A DNA stretch of 52,077 nt, taken from positions 1 to 52,077 of the forward strand of contig CANJRM010000012.1 in NCBI GenBank assembly GCA_947476645.1, read 5' to 3'. Below, in pieces: positions 9,701-17,158 of the stretch; within the stretch, counting starts at the first letter, position 1; each line of letters opens with the position of its first letter. Made by a program: the position numbers and the translations under genes. Under the pieces are notes generated by a model. That model was not told the origin of the DNA. It ran no database searches and saw nothing but the letters and a program-made list of their open reading frames with translations. Source of the DNA: Bacteroidota bacterium. Its GTDB lineage: Bacteria > Bacteroidota > Bacteroidia > Chitinophagales > LD1.

Positions 9701-10247
9701 ACCAGTCGGGCAGATTAAGCAAAACAGCATTCGATAAAACTTCGCCTACCGAAGTTCCCAGAATCATTTTGCTGACATAAATTTTTGCAATGCCTTCGCG
9801 AATTTGCTTGTCGAGGTGACGATGGTCGCCATTGAAGTAAACGAACAATTTACTGTCGGGAATTTTTATAGTGCCGCCCGGGTTTTGTCCCTGGTCGTAA
9901 ATGCCAATGTTGGTTTGATTGAGTTCGTTGATGTTATTGTAAACGATGATGTCAATCTTGCGCTTGTAATGAAAGTCGAGCAACTTCGAAATTTCATCGG
10001 CATTGTCTTCGGCAGATTTAATAACATACTTGGCAATGTCCTGCCCGCCCATGTAAAAGTAAGTGATGAAGTTATCGCTCTCATAATACTGAAAACTGAA
10101 GTCTTTATACTGAACGCGGTTTTGTCCGAATTTTTCATTGCCCTGCGCAGAGCAGATGATAGACGATAGACAATAACCAATAACCAATAACCAAAAGCGG
10201 GAATTGAAACTACGAGGGAAGAATATTTTTCTCTCTAAATAAATCAT
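6741..10247 (-). CDS. TolB-like propeller protein with inactive gluzincin head and outer-membrane barrel tail
   Basis: This is a 1168-residue envelope protein. A signal peptide ([18 protein letters not shown]) is followed by three regions. The first (about 35-290) looks like a peptidase-MA gluzincin: [15 protein letters not shown] matches the family's P-x-W-x-x-EG-x-x-x-Y-x-E region, but the HExxH site reads REGIA (about 150-154), so catalysis is unlikely. The second (about 300-560) has WD40/PD40-type blades such as [17 protein letters not shown]. The third (about 760-1168) is a BamA/Omp85-like beta barrel ending in YYFSFGLDF with a terminal phenylalanine. The ATG at 10247 is preferred to TTG at 10268. 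The signal peptide is encoded by heptanucleotide repeats. Probably outer-membrane; exact role unknown. First gene of the lptB/GH3 run. Confidence 0.8.
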   Translation of the reverse strand: MIYLERKIFFPRSFNSRFWLLVIGYCLSSIICSAQGNEKFGQNRVQYKDFSFQYYESDNFITYFYMGGQDIAKYVIKSAEDNADEISKLLDFHYKRKIDIIVYNNINELNQTNIGIYDQGQNPGGTIKIPDSKLFVYFNGDHRHLDKQIREGIAKIYVSKMILGTSVGEVLSNAVLLNLPDWYKLGLMQYIGESWNSDMEDRLRDGIMSGRYTRLSKLQPDDAIFVGHSIWHYLEEVHGKSAVSNILYLTRVNRSVDNGFMFVLGTNLSETLQQWYEYYLNRFSSEAKLSSMPDDNSLVKTKIKKNVDYYETKLSADGKFVAYASNDMGRYKVHLLNTETQKSKVIFRGGWRTNTIFTDQSIPLLAWEPSGKKLAIISDKRSNIFIRFYDTETKKMEKNPVRKFQKIVSFSYVDSKQLVMSAIQNGQTDIYLYNIASTTTRKLTDDYFDDLYPAYIEADSVRGIMFASNREDDTLRPLRYESQSVNNRQLDLFFYDLNANQNFLYRVTSTPFSNESYPQNFSEKDFCFLSEENGVRNRHIGHFESVFDHNEKSIRFILKETGELDSIQAPANVSAASMLDPASEQLKDTSSAKVYKLGGATAAYTNYTYNIREQTVVPQKNLALDVFKIKNKIQLRKYSLQSTATTSEPVFDYMMQLQKKEIEATKAAEKKEEPAVKSFVEKYDSVRANRGNRPFDFQSEFDYGIKLFDWDSASALKLKSTNEGYVFRFSRVRPYFIRFTVDKVIAQVDNSIMFTRYQPFDPYNPQFNTQPVSFMFKFGITDLLENHKLYGGLALPFSGLNGNTQYFITYENLTKRLDTKFTFFRKSYGSTATGRLPFSNTILPANYSLPYSIKTNYAELQFNYALDVLSSLRFSFSFRNDKVVYKSQDTFSLRLPSVSDNWLFFRAEYVFDNCMEVATNIRYGTRFKVFAEVHKEFPTKNKNVSDRFDFPVVQFNNKVLGVFGFDLRHYQKVYKQIIWATRLAAGASFGNAKMIYYMGGIDNWITGPGFDKFDRTTPINLNNNYAFQTLATPLRGFKQNARNGDKFIVFNTELRVPIFAALINSPIRSELIRNFQILAFFDAGTAWEGASPWSGSNPLYNESVPNTIDNPSVIVHVQKYKTPIIMGFGPGLRTSILGYFLRFDTAWGYDTGEVSKKPKYYFSFGLDF
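10155..10196. repeat. six degenerate heptanucleotide units inside a signal-peptide coding region
   Basis: Six consecutive 7-bp units are readable on the plus strand: GATGATA, GACGATA, GACAATA, ACCAATA, ACCAATA, ACCAAAA. On the minus strand they encode the hydrophobic core of the signal peptide of the TolB-like protein ([14 protein letters not shown]). Other heptanucleotide runs occur at 26530-26566, 41382-41409, 41439-41471 and 42486-42518. Confidence 0.8.
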
Positions 10248-10282
10248 TGGTAAATCATCAAACGCCAAGCGAAGAACTTTGT

Positions 10283-10316
10283 TTTGTATTTATCTCCTAC
10301 GTCTCTTTTATATTCA
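10283..10316 (+). promoter_or_regulatory. candidate Bacteroidota-type promoter of the MBL hydrolase
   Basis: TTTG at 10283-10286 and TATATTCA at 10309-10316 are separated by 22 bp, close to the Bacteroidota primary-sigma pattern TTTG-N(about 19-21)-TAnnTTTG. The spacer is a little long and the -7 box is imperfect. The start codon is at 10342. Confidence 0.35.
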
Positions 10317-10341
10317 CGCCTTCAAACTTAAAAAATAAATA

Positions 10342-10998
10342 ATGCTGCGGATATTCAAACACACTTTTAACGCGTTTCAGGAAAATACTTTTGTGCTGGC
10401 AGATGAAACAAATGAATGTGTAATTATTGATGCCGGCTGTTCGAATGAATCTGAACAAAATCAATTGGTGCAAACGATTGAATCAAACCATCTGAAACCT
10501 GTGAATCTGTTGAACACGCATTGCCACATTGACCATTTTGGCGGCAATAAATTTCTTTGCGACAAATACAATCTGCTTCCTGAGTTTCATGAAATAGAAT
10601 GGAAGGTGATGAATCAGGCACTCGATTTTCAAAGCTTCTTTAATTTTAGCGTTGAGCCATCGCCAAAACCAAAGCATTGGTTGAAAGAAGGCGATGAAAT
10701 AAGTTTCGGCAAAACTGTTTTGAAAACACTTTTCACTCCCGGGCATTCGCCCGGCAGTTTATCTTTTTATAATGAAGCCGAAAGAATAGTGGTGTGCGGA
10801 GATGTTTTGTTTCAGGGAAGTGTTGGACGCTTTGATTTGCCGGGAGCCAGTGGCGAAGTGCTGCTGAATTCAATTATGCAAAAGCTAATGACCATGCCAG
10901 ATGATGTAAAAGTTTTTTGCGGTCACGGTAATGATACATTTATAGGAGTAGAAAGAAGAACCAATCCTTTTTTGCAGCAGGGAGCGTTTTTTAATTGA
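10342..10998 (+). CDS. MBL-fold metallo-hydrolase (glyoxalase II-like)
   Basis: The 218-residue cytosolic enzyme has the complete binuclear metal site of metallo-beta-lactamase-fold hydrolases: THCHIDHFGG (H60, H62, D64, H65), the H in TPGHSPGS, the bridging D in CGDVLF, and the last H in FCGHGNDT. Length and motif spacing match the small glyoxalase II-like thioester hydrolases common in Bacteroidota. It is divergent from the TolB-like gene. A hydrolase gene follows 31 bp downstream on the same strand. The substrate cannot be told from sequence; a hydroxyacylglutathione or other thioester is typical of the family. Confidence 0.9.
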   Translation: MLRIFKHTFNAFQENTFVLADETNECVIIDAGCSNESEQNQLVQTIESNHLKPVNLLNTHCHIDHFGGNKFLCDKYNLLPEFHEIEWKVMNQALDFQSFFNFSVEPSPKPKHWLKEGDEISFGKTVLKTLFTPGHSPGSLSFYNEAERIVVCGDVLFQGSVGRFDLPGASGEVLLNSIMQKLMTMPDDVKVFCGHGNDTFIGVERRTNPFLQQGAFFN

Positions 10999-11029
10999 TA
11001 CGATTAGATTTACACAACAACAAAATTTC

Positions 11030-13417
11030 ATGAAAAAATTTTCCACTCTTCTTCTCATTTGTTTTTCTCTCGCTTCTTTTGCTCAATATCCAATCGGGCA
11101 CAAGTCAATCAATTTTAAAGATGCATCGCGCACGGGTGGTTTTGCTATTGGTGGCGGAACCACAAATCCTGTTGGCGGAACAGGGCGCGATATAGGAACT
11201 GAAATTTATTATCCTGCAACTTCTGCGGGCAACAACACTCCTGTGGCTGCGGGAAATTTCCCCGTAATTGTTTTCGGCCACGGTTTCAGTATGACATGGG
11301 ATGCTTACACAACTTTGTGGGATTCACTCGTGAATAGCGGGTATATTATTTGCTTTCCAAGGACCGAATCAGGTATAATTCCTGCACCAAGCCATCTTGA
11401 TTTTGGAAAAGATTTAGCTAAGGTGTCCGACCTCATGCTTGCAGGTACTTCACCTTTTGCGGGAAGTACGACTAATCGTTTGGCCATTGGGGGGCATAGC
11501 ATGGGTGGTGGTTCAACTTTTTTGGCTGACCAATACACCACTTCACCCATTTGTTATTTCACTTTTGCTGCTGCCGAAACAAATCCTAAAGCATCTATTG
11601 CAGCCAAAGCAATTACAAAACCGCATTTAGTTTTTTCGGGAACGCTTGATTGCGTTGCGCCAAATGCAGCGAATCAGCAGTTAATGTATGACTCACTTGC
11701 TTCGGCTTGTAAGCTTCATATCAATCTCATCAAGGGTTATCATTGCGCTTTTGCTGACAATAATTTTAATTGCGGTTTTGGTGAGGGCACTTGTATTACT
11801 GCTGGTGGTTTATCAAGTACAGAACAACAACGCAGAGTGCGCCTGTATCTCAATCCATATCTCGATTACTATTTGAAAGGAGTTTGCGAAGCTTGGACTA
11901 AAATTCAAAACCTTATTGACACGGCCACCATTTCTACAGTTCAACAAATTTGCACCAATACCGTTCCTGCAAATGCAAGTATTTCGGGCCCTACGTATTT
12001 TTGCAACAGCAGTAGCACAACGCTTACGGCAAACCCGGCAGGTTTTCAATATTTATGGAACGACAATTCAATTGCCGGCACTCTCGCTGTAAATACTTCA
12101 GGAAATTATTCAGTGGTGATAGGAAATGGAACATGTGCTCTTGCGGCTGTTTCGGTTTCTGTAACTCAAAATTTTTCACCAGCTACTCCATCACCAATTA
12201 CTTCTGCCGATACCGTTTGCTCAAACATTTCAAATCTTAGTATTTCTGTAACCAACGATGCAGGAACTACTTACAATTGGACTTTACCAAATGGTTGGAA
12301 TGTTACAGCGGGAAATAACACGAATGTTATTACAGCCACTTCCGGAACAAACGGAGGAACCATTTCTGTAACAGCACAAAATAGTTGTGGCACTTCATCA
12401 CCTGTTACAGCCAGTATTACTGTTGTTCCATCCAATCTTGGAACACCCGGAACAATAAGCGGAGTAGTTGATTTGTGTGCGGGAACTTCGGGTTCGTTTT
12501 CTATTGCGCCTGTAAGTGGTGCAAGTGCATACAGTTGGTCAGCTCCAAATGGCTGGAGCGCTGTAACGCTCAACCCAAGCACAAGTATAGATTACACAGT
12601 AGGTGACAGCAGTGGAATCATAAGCGTTAGTGCGGTAAATAATTGCGGGCAAAGTATTCCTTCAACTATCAATGTTACCGTTCACCATATCCCAACTTTA
12701 GGAATTCTTTATGGGATAGATACCGTTTGTTTGAATAGCTATGATGCACTTAACTTCTCTCTTTCATCGGCAGATAATGCAGATAGTATTGTTTGGAATG
12801 CGAGCAATCCGTGGAATATTATTGGAGGGCAAGGAAGTTCAGTGCTTAGTGTAAACAGCTATATGAGCAGTGGCTCTGTTTCTGTGTATGCAAGCAACGA
12901 ATGCGGAACCACTTCAACGCTTTCTTTCGATGTAGTCTATGTTGACACCCCGCAAATAACCATTACACAACAGGGTTCTGTTTTATCGGCAAGCAGTATT
13001 GGTGCAGCTTCGTATCAATGGTATAATAGCGGTGCTTTGATAAACGGTGCTAACGCTGCTAACTACACACCACCCGCAAGCGGAAATTATACGGTAAGCA
13101 TAACGAATCAATATGGTTGTTCAACACAATCTCCTCCATTCAGTTTTATCTATAACTCAGTTAACGAGGTTTTACAGGAAAACAGCTTCCGCATTTTTCC
13201 AAATCCGAATTCGACTAATCGGTTAGAGCTTTTAGTTGAAAAAGATTGGATAGGAAGTCAAGTAAAAATCATTGATGCCATGGGACGATTGATGGCCAAA
13301 CACGAAACTGTGAATACAAAATTTGAAATTGAACTGTTGAATATCAGCAGTGGAGTTTATATAGTAAGTATCGAAAAAGGAGCGCAGGTGCTTCGTAAAA
13401 AGTTAATTGTAGAATAA
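11030..13417 (+). CDS. T9SS-exported alpha/beta hydrolase, cutinase/PETase-like, with Ig-like modules
   Basis: The 795-residue secreted protein begins with a signal peptide (MKKFSTLLLICFSLASFAQ). The catalytic domain (about 20-300) has GHGFSMTWDAY as oxyanion-hole loop, the nucleophile elbow GGHSMGGGSTF (Ser157), FSGTLDCVAP (Asp207) and GYHCAFAD (His238). This pattern resembles dienelactone-hydrolase/cutinase and polyester hydrolases, in which GHSMGGG and LDxxAP recur. About 310-710 holds tandem PKD/Ig-like modules with paired cysteines. The end (FRIFPNPNSTNRLELLV to the C-terminus) is a type A T9SS sorting domain. A dispersed palindromic repeat and a strong terminator follow. The hydrolase fold and secretion route are clear; a polyester substrate is inference. 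Confidence 0.85.
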   Translation: MKKFSTLLLICFSLASFAQYPIGHKSINFKDASRTGGFAIGGGTTNPVGGTGRDIGTEIYYPATSAGNNTPVAAGNFPVIVFGHGFSMTWDAYTTLWDSLVNSGYIICFPRTESGIIPAPSHLDFGKDLAKVSDLMLAGTSPFAGSTTNRLAIGGHSMGGGSTFLADQYTTSPICYFTFAAAETNPKASIAAKAITKPHLVFSGTLDCVAPNAANQQLMYDSLASACKLHINLIKGYHCAFADNNFNCGFGEGTCITAGGLSSTEQQRRVRLYLNPYLDYYLKGVCEAWTKIQNLIDTATISTVQQICTNTVPANASISGPTYFCNSSSTTLTANPAGFQYLWNDNSIAGTLAVNTSGNYSVVIGNGTCALAAVSVSVTQNFSPATPSPITSADTVCSNISNLSISVTNDAGTTYNWTLPNGWNVTAGNNTNVITATSGTNGGTISVTAQNSCGTSSPVTASITVVPSNLGTPGTISGVVDLCAGTSGSFSIAPVSGASAYSWSAPNGWSAVTLNPSTSIDYTVGDSSGIISVSAVNNCGQSIPSTINVTVHHIPTLGILYGIDTVCLNSYDALNFSLSSADNADSIVWNASNPWNIIGGQGSSVLSVNSYMSSGSVSVYASNECGTTSTLSFDVVYVDTPQITITQQGSVLSASSIGAASYQWYNSGALINGANAANYTPPASGNYTVSITNQYGCSTQSPPFSFIYNSVNEVLQENSFRIFPNPNSTNRLELLVEKDWIGSQVKIIDAMGRLMAKHETVNTKFEIELLNISSGVYIVSIEKGAQVLRKKLIVE

Positions 13418-13420
13418 GGT

Positions 13421-13480
13421 ATGTCATCCTGAGCTTGTCGAAGGATGTCGAGAAGCGCTTCGACAAGCTCAGCGTGACAT
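13421..13480. repeat. dispersed palindromic repeat element (REP-like)
   Basis: A 23-bp arm at 13421-13443 and its near-perfect complement at 13458-13480 (two mismatches) enclose a 14-base loop. The core CCTGAGCTTGTCGAAGG is, from my knowledge, a widely scattered intergenic palindrome in Bacteroidota and other phyla. It starts 3 bp after the hydrolase stop codon and precedes a separate terminator. Confidence 0.8.
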
Positions 13481-13492
13481 CATTGATTACTA

Positions 13493-13530
13493 AACAAAAA
13501 AGGTCGGTGCTAACACCGACCTTTTTTGTT
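13493..13530. terminator. bidirectional rho-independent terminator
   Basis: A perfect 17-bp stem (13493-13509 with 13514-13530) has a CTAA loop, a GGTCGGTG core and A/T runs on both sides. It serves the hydrolase gene on the plus strand and ndk on the minus strand, whose stop codon lies 16 bp away. Confidence 0.92.
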
Positions 13531-13545
13531 TTACTGCATATTGCT

Positions 13546-13959
13546 TTAGAATCTTTCTAAGCCGCTGAAATGAAACTTCGCTTCAATTTCTGCATTTGCA
13601 TCGCTATCGCTTCCGTGAATGGCGTTGCGCTCAATGTTAGCGGCAAATAATTTACGGATAGTTCCTGCATCTGCTTTTTCAGGATTAGTAGCACCAATCA
13701 GTTTTCTGAAATCTTCTACTGCGTTATCTTTTTCAAGAATTGCAGCTACAATAGGACCTTCGGTCATAAAAGCAATCAGTTCTCCAAAGAACGAACGCTC
13801 TTTGTGAATAGCATAAAATTCTTCGGCTTTCTCTTTAGAAAGACGAGTCAGTTTCATTGCCTGAATTTTAAATCCTGACTGGATAATCATGTCAATAATT
13901 TTTCCGGTGTGTCCGTCTGCTACTGCATCGGGCTTAAGCATAGTGAGCGTAATTGCCAT
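13546..13959 (-). CDS. ndk: nucleoside-diphosphate kinase
   Basis: The 137-residue enzyme transfers the gamma phosphate from ATP to nucleoside diphosphates through a phosphohistidine. The catalytic site NAIHGSDS is intact (His115). The start [13 protein letters not shown] matches the family's N-terminus, and [15 protein letters not shown] is the conserved Kpn-loop region. The ATG at 13959 is chosen; a longer in-frame start at 14022 lies within the promoter. A good promoter sits upstream at 13993-14023. It is separated from gldA and probably forms its own transcript, ended by the terminator at 13493-13530. Confidence 0.97.
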   Translation of the reverse strand: MAITLTMLKPDAVADGHTGKIIDMIIQSGFKIQAMKLTRLSKEKAEEFYAIHKERSFFGELIAFMTEGPIVAAILEKDNAVEDFRKLIGATNPEKADAGTIRKLFAANIERNAIHGSDSDANAEIEAKFHFSGLERF

Positions 13960-13992
13960 TGTTTTCTGTTGTTTGATTTTTTTAAACGGGGG

Positions 13993-14023
13993 CGAATGTA
14001 TGCGCACAGAGCGATTTTTCAAA
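13993..14023 (-). promoter_or_regulatory. promoter of ndk (TTTG-N19-TACATTCG)
   Basis: Read on the minus strand, TTTG (14023-14020) is followed after exactly 19 bp by TACATTCG (14000-13993), matching the Bacteroidota primary-sigma promoter TTTG-N19-21-TAnnTTTG at 11 of 12 fixed or near-fixed positions. The same TACATTCG box occurs before ridA and the prenyl synthase. Confidence 0.6.
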
Positions 14024-14054
14024 ACAATTTTCTGTTTTGAATTTTGACGGGGAA

Positions 14055-14963
14055 TTACTTGGTCAATTGCTTGAAAACATCTTCCAGACTCGACTCCTCT
14101 TTATAGAGAGAAAGCAAGGTCAGGTCTTTTGCTTTGGCAAAGTTGAAAATCTCTTCGCGCAGGTCTTTCTGATTTTCAGAAACAATTTTCCATTTACCGT
14201 CTTTCGATTGCTCAAATGATTTTACTCCGCGAATATTTCCAAGCAGCGACCGCTCAATGTTCTGCTTAAATTCTGCGGTGATAATTATTTCATTGCCTAT
14301 CAGGTTTTGCAAATTCGCGGTAGAATCATCGGCAACAATTTTTCCTTTGTTGATGATGATAACGCGGTCAGCTACAGCCTGCACTTCCTGCATAATATGC
14401 GAGGAGAAAATCACCGTTTTGTTTTTACCCAATTGTTTAATGAGCGAACGGATTTCCACCAATTGATTCGGGTCAAGACCTGAAGTTGGTTCGTCTAAAA
14501 TTAAAACTTCTGGGTCGTGCAACATGGCTTGTGCTAAGCCAACGCGTTGCTTATATCCTTTCGAAAGTTGTCCGACTTTCTTTTTCCGTTCTGCAACCAA
14601 ACCGGTTACTTCCAGCATTTCATCAATGCGCTTCGAAGTAATTTTCCCGAGTTTATGCAAGCCCGCCATAAACTCTAAATACTCGCGCACATACATATCC
14701 ATATAGAGCGGATTACTCTCTGGCAAATAGCCGATTTTTTTTGCCACCTCTAACGGCTCAGCAATCGTATCGTATCCACAAACTGTTGCGGTGCCCGAAG
14801 ATTGAGGAATGAAACAAGTGAGAATTTTCATGGTAGTGCTTTTACCCGCACCGTTTGGTCCGAGGAAACCAAGCACTTCACCTTTGTTTACTTCAAATGA
14901 AATTTCGTCAACGGCTTTTTGTGCTCCGTAGATTTTTGAAAGAGAAGATACTTTAACGCTCAT
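14055..14963 (-). CDS. gldA: gliding-associated ABC transporter ATP-binding subunit GldA
   Basis: The 302-residue ATPase matches GldA, the ATPase partner of GldF/GldG that is required for gliding and T9SS-related functions in Flavobacterium. Features are Walker [10 protein letters not shown] (about 35-43), the GldA-like [19 protein letters not shown] block, the unusual signature [16 protein letters not shown], Walker [15 protein letters not shown], and the switch region [16 protein letters not shown]-terminal extension (about 220-302) is typical. gldF and gldG are not adjacent; gldA is also unlinked from them in Flavobacterium. Generic drug/lipid exporter ATPases share the motifs, but the [13 protein letters not shown] block argues for GldA. 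Confidence 0.85.
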   Translation of the reverse strand: MSVKVSSLSKIYGAQKAVDEISFEVNKGEVLGFLGPNGAGKSTTMKILTCFIPQSSGTATVCGYDTIAEPLEVAKKIGYLPESNPLYMDMYVREYLEFMAGLHKLGKITSKRIDEMLEVTGLVAERKKKVGQLSKGYKQRVGLAQAMLHDPEVLILDEPTSGLDPNQLVEIRSLIKQLGKNKTVIFSSHIMQEVQAVADRVIIINKGKIVADDSTANLQNLIGNEIIITAEFKQNIERSLLGNIRGVKSFEQSKDGKWKIVSENQKDLREEIFNFAKAKDLTLLSLYKEESSLEDVFKQLTK

Positions 14964-15025
14964 GGTTTGTGATTACTTACCACGAAGAATGAAATACAGA
15001 ACGAGGATTGCAAATCTGTTAAGCT

Positions 15026-15385
15026 TTATTTGAAAGAATGTTTCCTCTTCTTTAGTTTAAATTTTTTCTGTTCGGCTTTTGAAATACAAATGCATTTCAG
15101 TTTTAAAGGAGTTCCCATCATACGCACGTTCGGTGGAATTTTCCCTACATCGCCACTCATGGTTACGTGCAAATCTTCTTTCTTGTATTCTTCCGGCAGG
15201 TTACTTGCAATGTAGCGTTGATTCGGATTGTCATCAGGAATTATAACAACAAGTTCCTTATCGTTTAAGAAATGGATTACTCCTTTCACATTGGTAATAG
15301 TGCGGTCGTAACCGAAACTCCAATCCTGCCCTTTTGTAGTAAAAACAAAAAGCACCACCGCGATTATTGCAATTAACTTTTTCAT
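15026..15385 (-). CDS. small secreted protein of unknown function
   Basis: The 119-residue product has a clear signal peptide (MKKLIAIIAVVLFVFTTKG) and a mature part of about 100 residues. The mature part contains VKGVIHFLNDKELVVIIPDD and a very basic C-terminus (KKFKLKKRKHSFK) with a CIC cysteine pair. I do not recognise a family. It lies between gldA and the transketolase gene on the same strand, with 62 bp to each side, so co-transcription is uncertain. It is probably periplasmic or outer-membrane associated. Confidence 0.75.
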   Translation of the reverse strand: MKKLIAIIAVVLFVFTTKGQDWSFGYDRTITNVKGVIHFLNDKELVVIIPDDNPNQRYIASNLPEEYKKEDLHVTMSGDVGKIPPNVRMMGTPLKLKCICISKAEQKKFKLKKRKHSFK

Positions 15386-15446
15386 AAATTTTTTTGATGA
15401 AAGAATTTCAAACAGCTTGCCAAAAGCGGAAACAGAAATCGGATTT

Positions 15447-16403
15447 CTATTTTCTTTTCAAAACTTTCTTTACTGCGGCAATTACATCTGGTGTATCCAA
15501 TCCATATTTTGCGAGAAGCTGGTCAGGCGTTCCGCTTTCTCCGAATGAATCGTTTACTGCAACATATTCTAAAGGAGCTGGAAATTCCTGAGCAAGAAGC
15601 GAAGCAACAGATGAGCCAAGTCCGCCAATGCGATTATGTTCTTCGCAAACTACGGCACATTTTGTTTTTGAAACTGATTTCAAAATCGCTTCTGCATCCA
15701 ATGGTTTTATGGTATGAATGTTTATCAGCTCCACGGAAAGTCCTTCGGCTTCTAATTGTTTCGCTGCCTCTACTGCTTTCCATACTAAGTGACCGGTTGC
15801 AAAAATGGTTACATCTTTCCCTTCGTTCATCACAATCGCCTTACCAAGTTTGAAACTTCCTTCGGGCATAAAGATGGGCCAAGCCGGTCTTCCGAAGCGC
15901 AAATAAACAGGACCAACATATTCAGCTGTGGCAATGGTTGCTTCTTTTGTTTGGTTGTAATCGCAAGGATTTATTACCACCATGCCCGGCAACATTTGCA
16001 TCAAGCCAATATCTTCAAGAATCTGATGCGTGGCTCCGTCTTCACCAAGAGTAAGTCCCGCGTGTGAGGCACCAATCTTTACGTTCTTACCACTGTAAGC
16101 AACGCTCTGACGAATCTGGTCATACACTCTGCCTGTTGCAAAATTTGCGAAAGTTGTTGCGAAAGGAATTTTCCCACCGATAGTCATACCTGCTGCAATG
16201 CCAATCATGTTTGCCTCTGCAACTCCGCATTGCACAAATCGGTCGGGAAATTCTTTAATAAAATCATCGAGTTTAAGCGAGCCAACAAGGTCGGCACAAA
16301 GTGCAACTACGTTTACATTTTTTTTTCCTGCTTCTAAAATGCCCGCACCAAAACCGGAACGGGTGTCTTTTTTTCCTATTGAAACAAAATCCAGTAGTTT
16401 CAT
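15447..16403 (-). CDS. transketolase, C-terminal subunit (split enzyme)
   Basis: This is a 318-residue subunit holding the pyrimidine-binding and C-terminal domains of transketolase. CGVAEANMIGIAAGM carries the glutamate that activates thiamine diphosphate, and ASHAGLTLGEDGATHQ is the conserved His loop. VCEEHNRIGGLGSSVA lies in the C-terminal domain. The ATG at 16403 matches the ~317-residue length of split transketolase C-subunits; an in-frame GTG at 16439 would add 12 unconserved residues. The N-terminal ThDP-diphosphate-binding subunit, normally adjacent, is not in the window. 1-deoxyxylulose-5-phosphate synthase C-terminal regions are similar, but the match is to transketolase. Confidence 0.88.
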   Translation of the reverse strand: MKLLDFVSIGKKDTRSGFGAGILEAGKKNVNVVALCADLVGSLKLDDFIKEFPDRFVQCGVAEANMIGIAAGMTIGGKIPFATTFANFATGRVYDQIRQSVAYSGKNVKIGASHAGLTLGEDGATHQILEDIGLMQMLPGMVVINPCDYNQTKEATIATAEYVGPVYLRFGRPAWPIFMPEGSFKLGKAIVMNEGKDVTIFATGHLVWKAVEAAKQLEAEGLSVELINIHTIKPLDAEAILKSVSKTKCAVVCEEHNRIGGLGSSVASLLAQEFPAPLEYVAVNDSFGESGTPDQLLAKYGLDTPDVIAAVKKVLKRK

Positions 16404-16489
16404 TGTAATAACAGTTTTTGCGTTTGCCTTTTCGGTCACAATATATTGAAAGACCTTCCTTTTAACCCTGTTTAATTTTCCCCAGCTGT

Positions 16490-17077
16490 TTATTCCGCTT
16501 CTGCAACCACTTCTTCTACTTCAGGCACCATGCGTTTCAACAAACCTTCAATTCCTGATTTAAGCGTAAGTGTAGAAGAAGGACAACTGCTGCATGAACC
16601 TTGAAGCGAAAGCGTCACGGTTCCGTTTTCGAAAGATTTGAACTCGATGTGGCCACCATCTCCCTGCACCGCAGGCCTAACATATTTGTCGAGTAGCTCT
16701 TTGATTTTTGATTCAGGGTCCTGGTTCGCGCCTTCCGATTTTTGTTCCTGTAAAACATCTTTCGGCAAAAGCGCATCATCCACTGGTTTCTTTCCGCTTT
16801 GCAAAAATTGTTTCACAGCGTCTTTCAGTTCAGGAGTAATTTCAAACCAATCGTATTCCGGTTTCTTAGTGATGGTTACAAAATTATTGGCAATGAAAAC
16901 TCCGTTTACAAAAGGAATTTCAAAAAGTGTTTTCGCCAGTTCAGAACCTGCGACTAATTCCTTCGTTTTAAAATCGAGTTGAAAGTTTGGGAGGATGTGA
17001 CGGTCAGTCACGAATTTTAAACTCTCAGGATTCGGAGTCATTTCGGTATAGATGTCAATGATAGTTTCTGCGGTCAT
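16490..17077 (-). CDS. Nfu-type Fe-S cluster scaffold protein
   Basis: The 195-residue protein has an N-terminal Nfu_N domain (about 1-90; TPNPESLKFVTDR is diagnostic) and a C-terminal NifU-like domain (about 120-195) with the cluster-binding CSSCPSS (CxxC) following VQGDGGHIEFKSF. Such proteins carry or deliver [4Fe-4S] clusters to target enzymes. A K/E/Q-rich linker joins the two domains. The ATG at 17077 gives the conserved start MTAETIIDIYTEMTPNP. It is divergent from the TPR gene, with 81 bp between starts. No suf or isc genes are nearby. Confidence 0.92.
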   Translation of the reverse strand: MTAETIIDIYTEMTPNPESLKFVTDRHILPNFQLDFKTKELVAGSELAKTLFEIPFVNGVFIANNFVTITKKPEYDWFEITPELKDAVKQFLQSGKKPVDDALLPKDVLQEQKSEGANQDPESKIKELLDKYVRPAVQGDGGHIEFKSFENGTVTLSLQGSCSSCPSSTLTLKSGIEGLLKRMVPEVEEVVAEAE

Positions 17078-17158
17078 GTATATTAAATTGAACTGCAAAG
17101 CAACAACATTTCTTAAAACTCTGCCTATATTGATAACAACTTTTTACTTTCACTTTTA

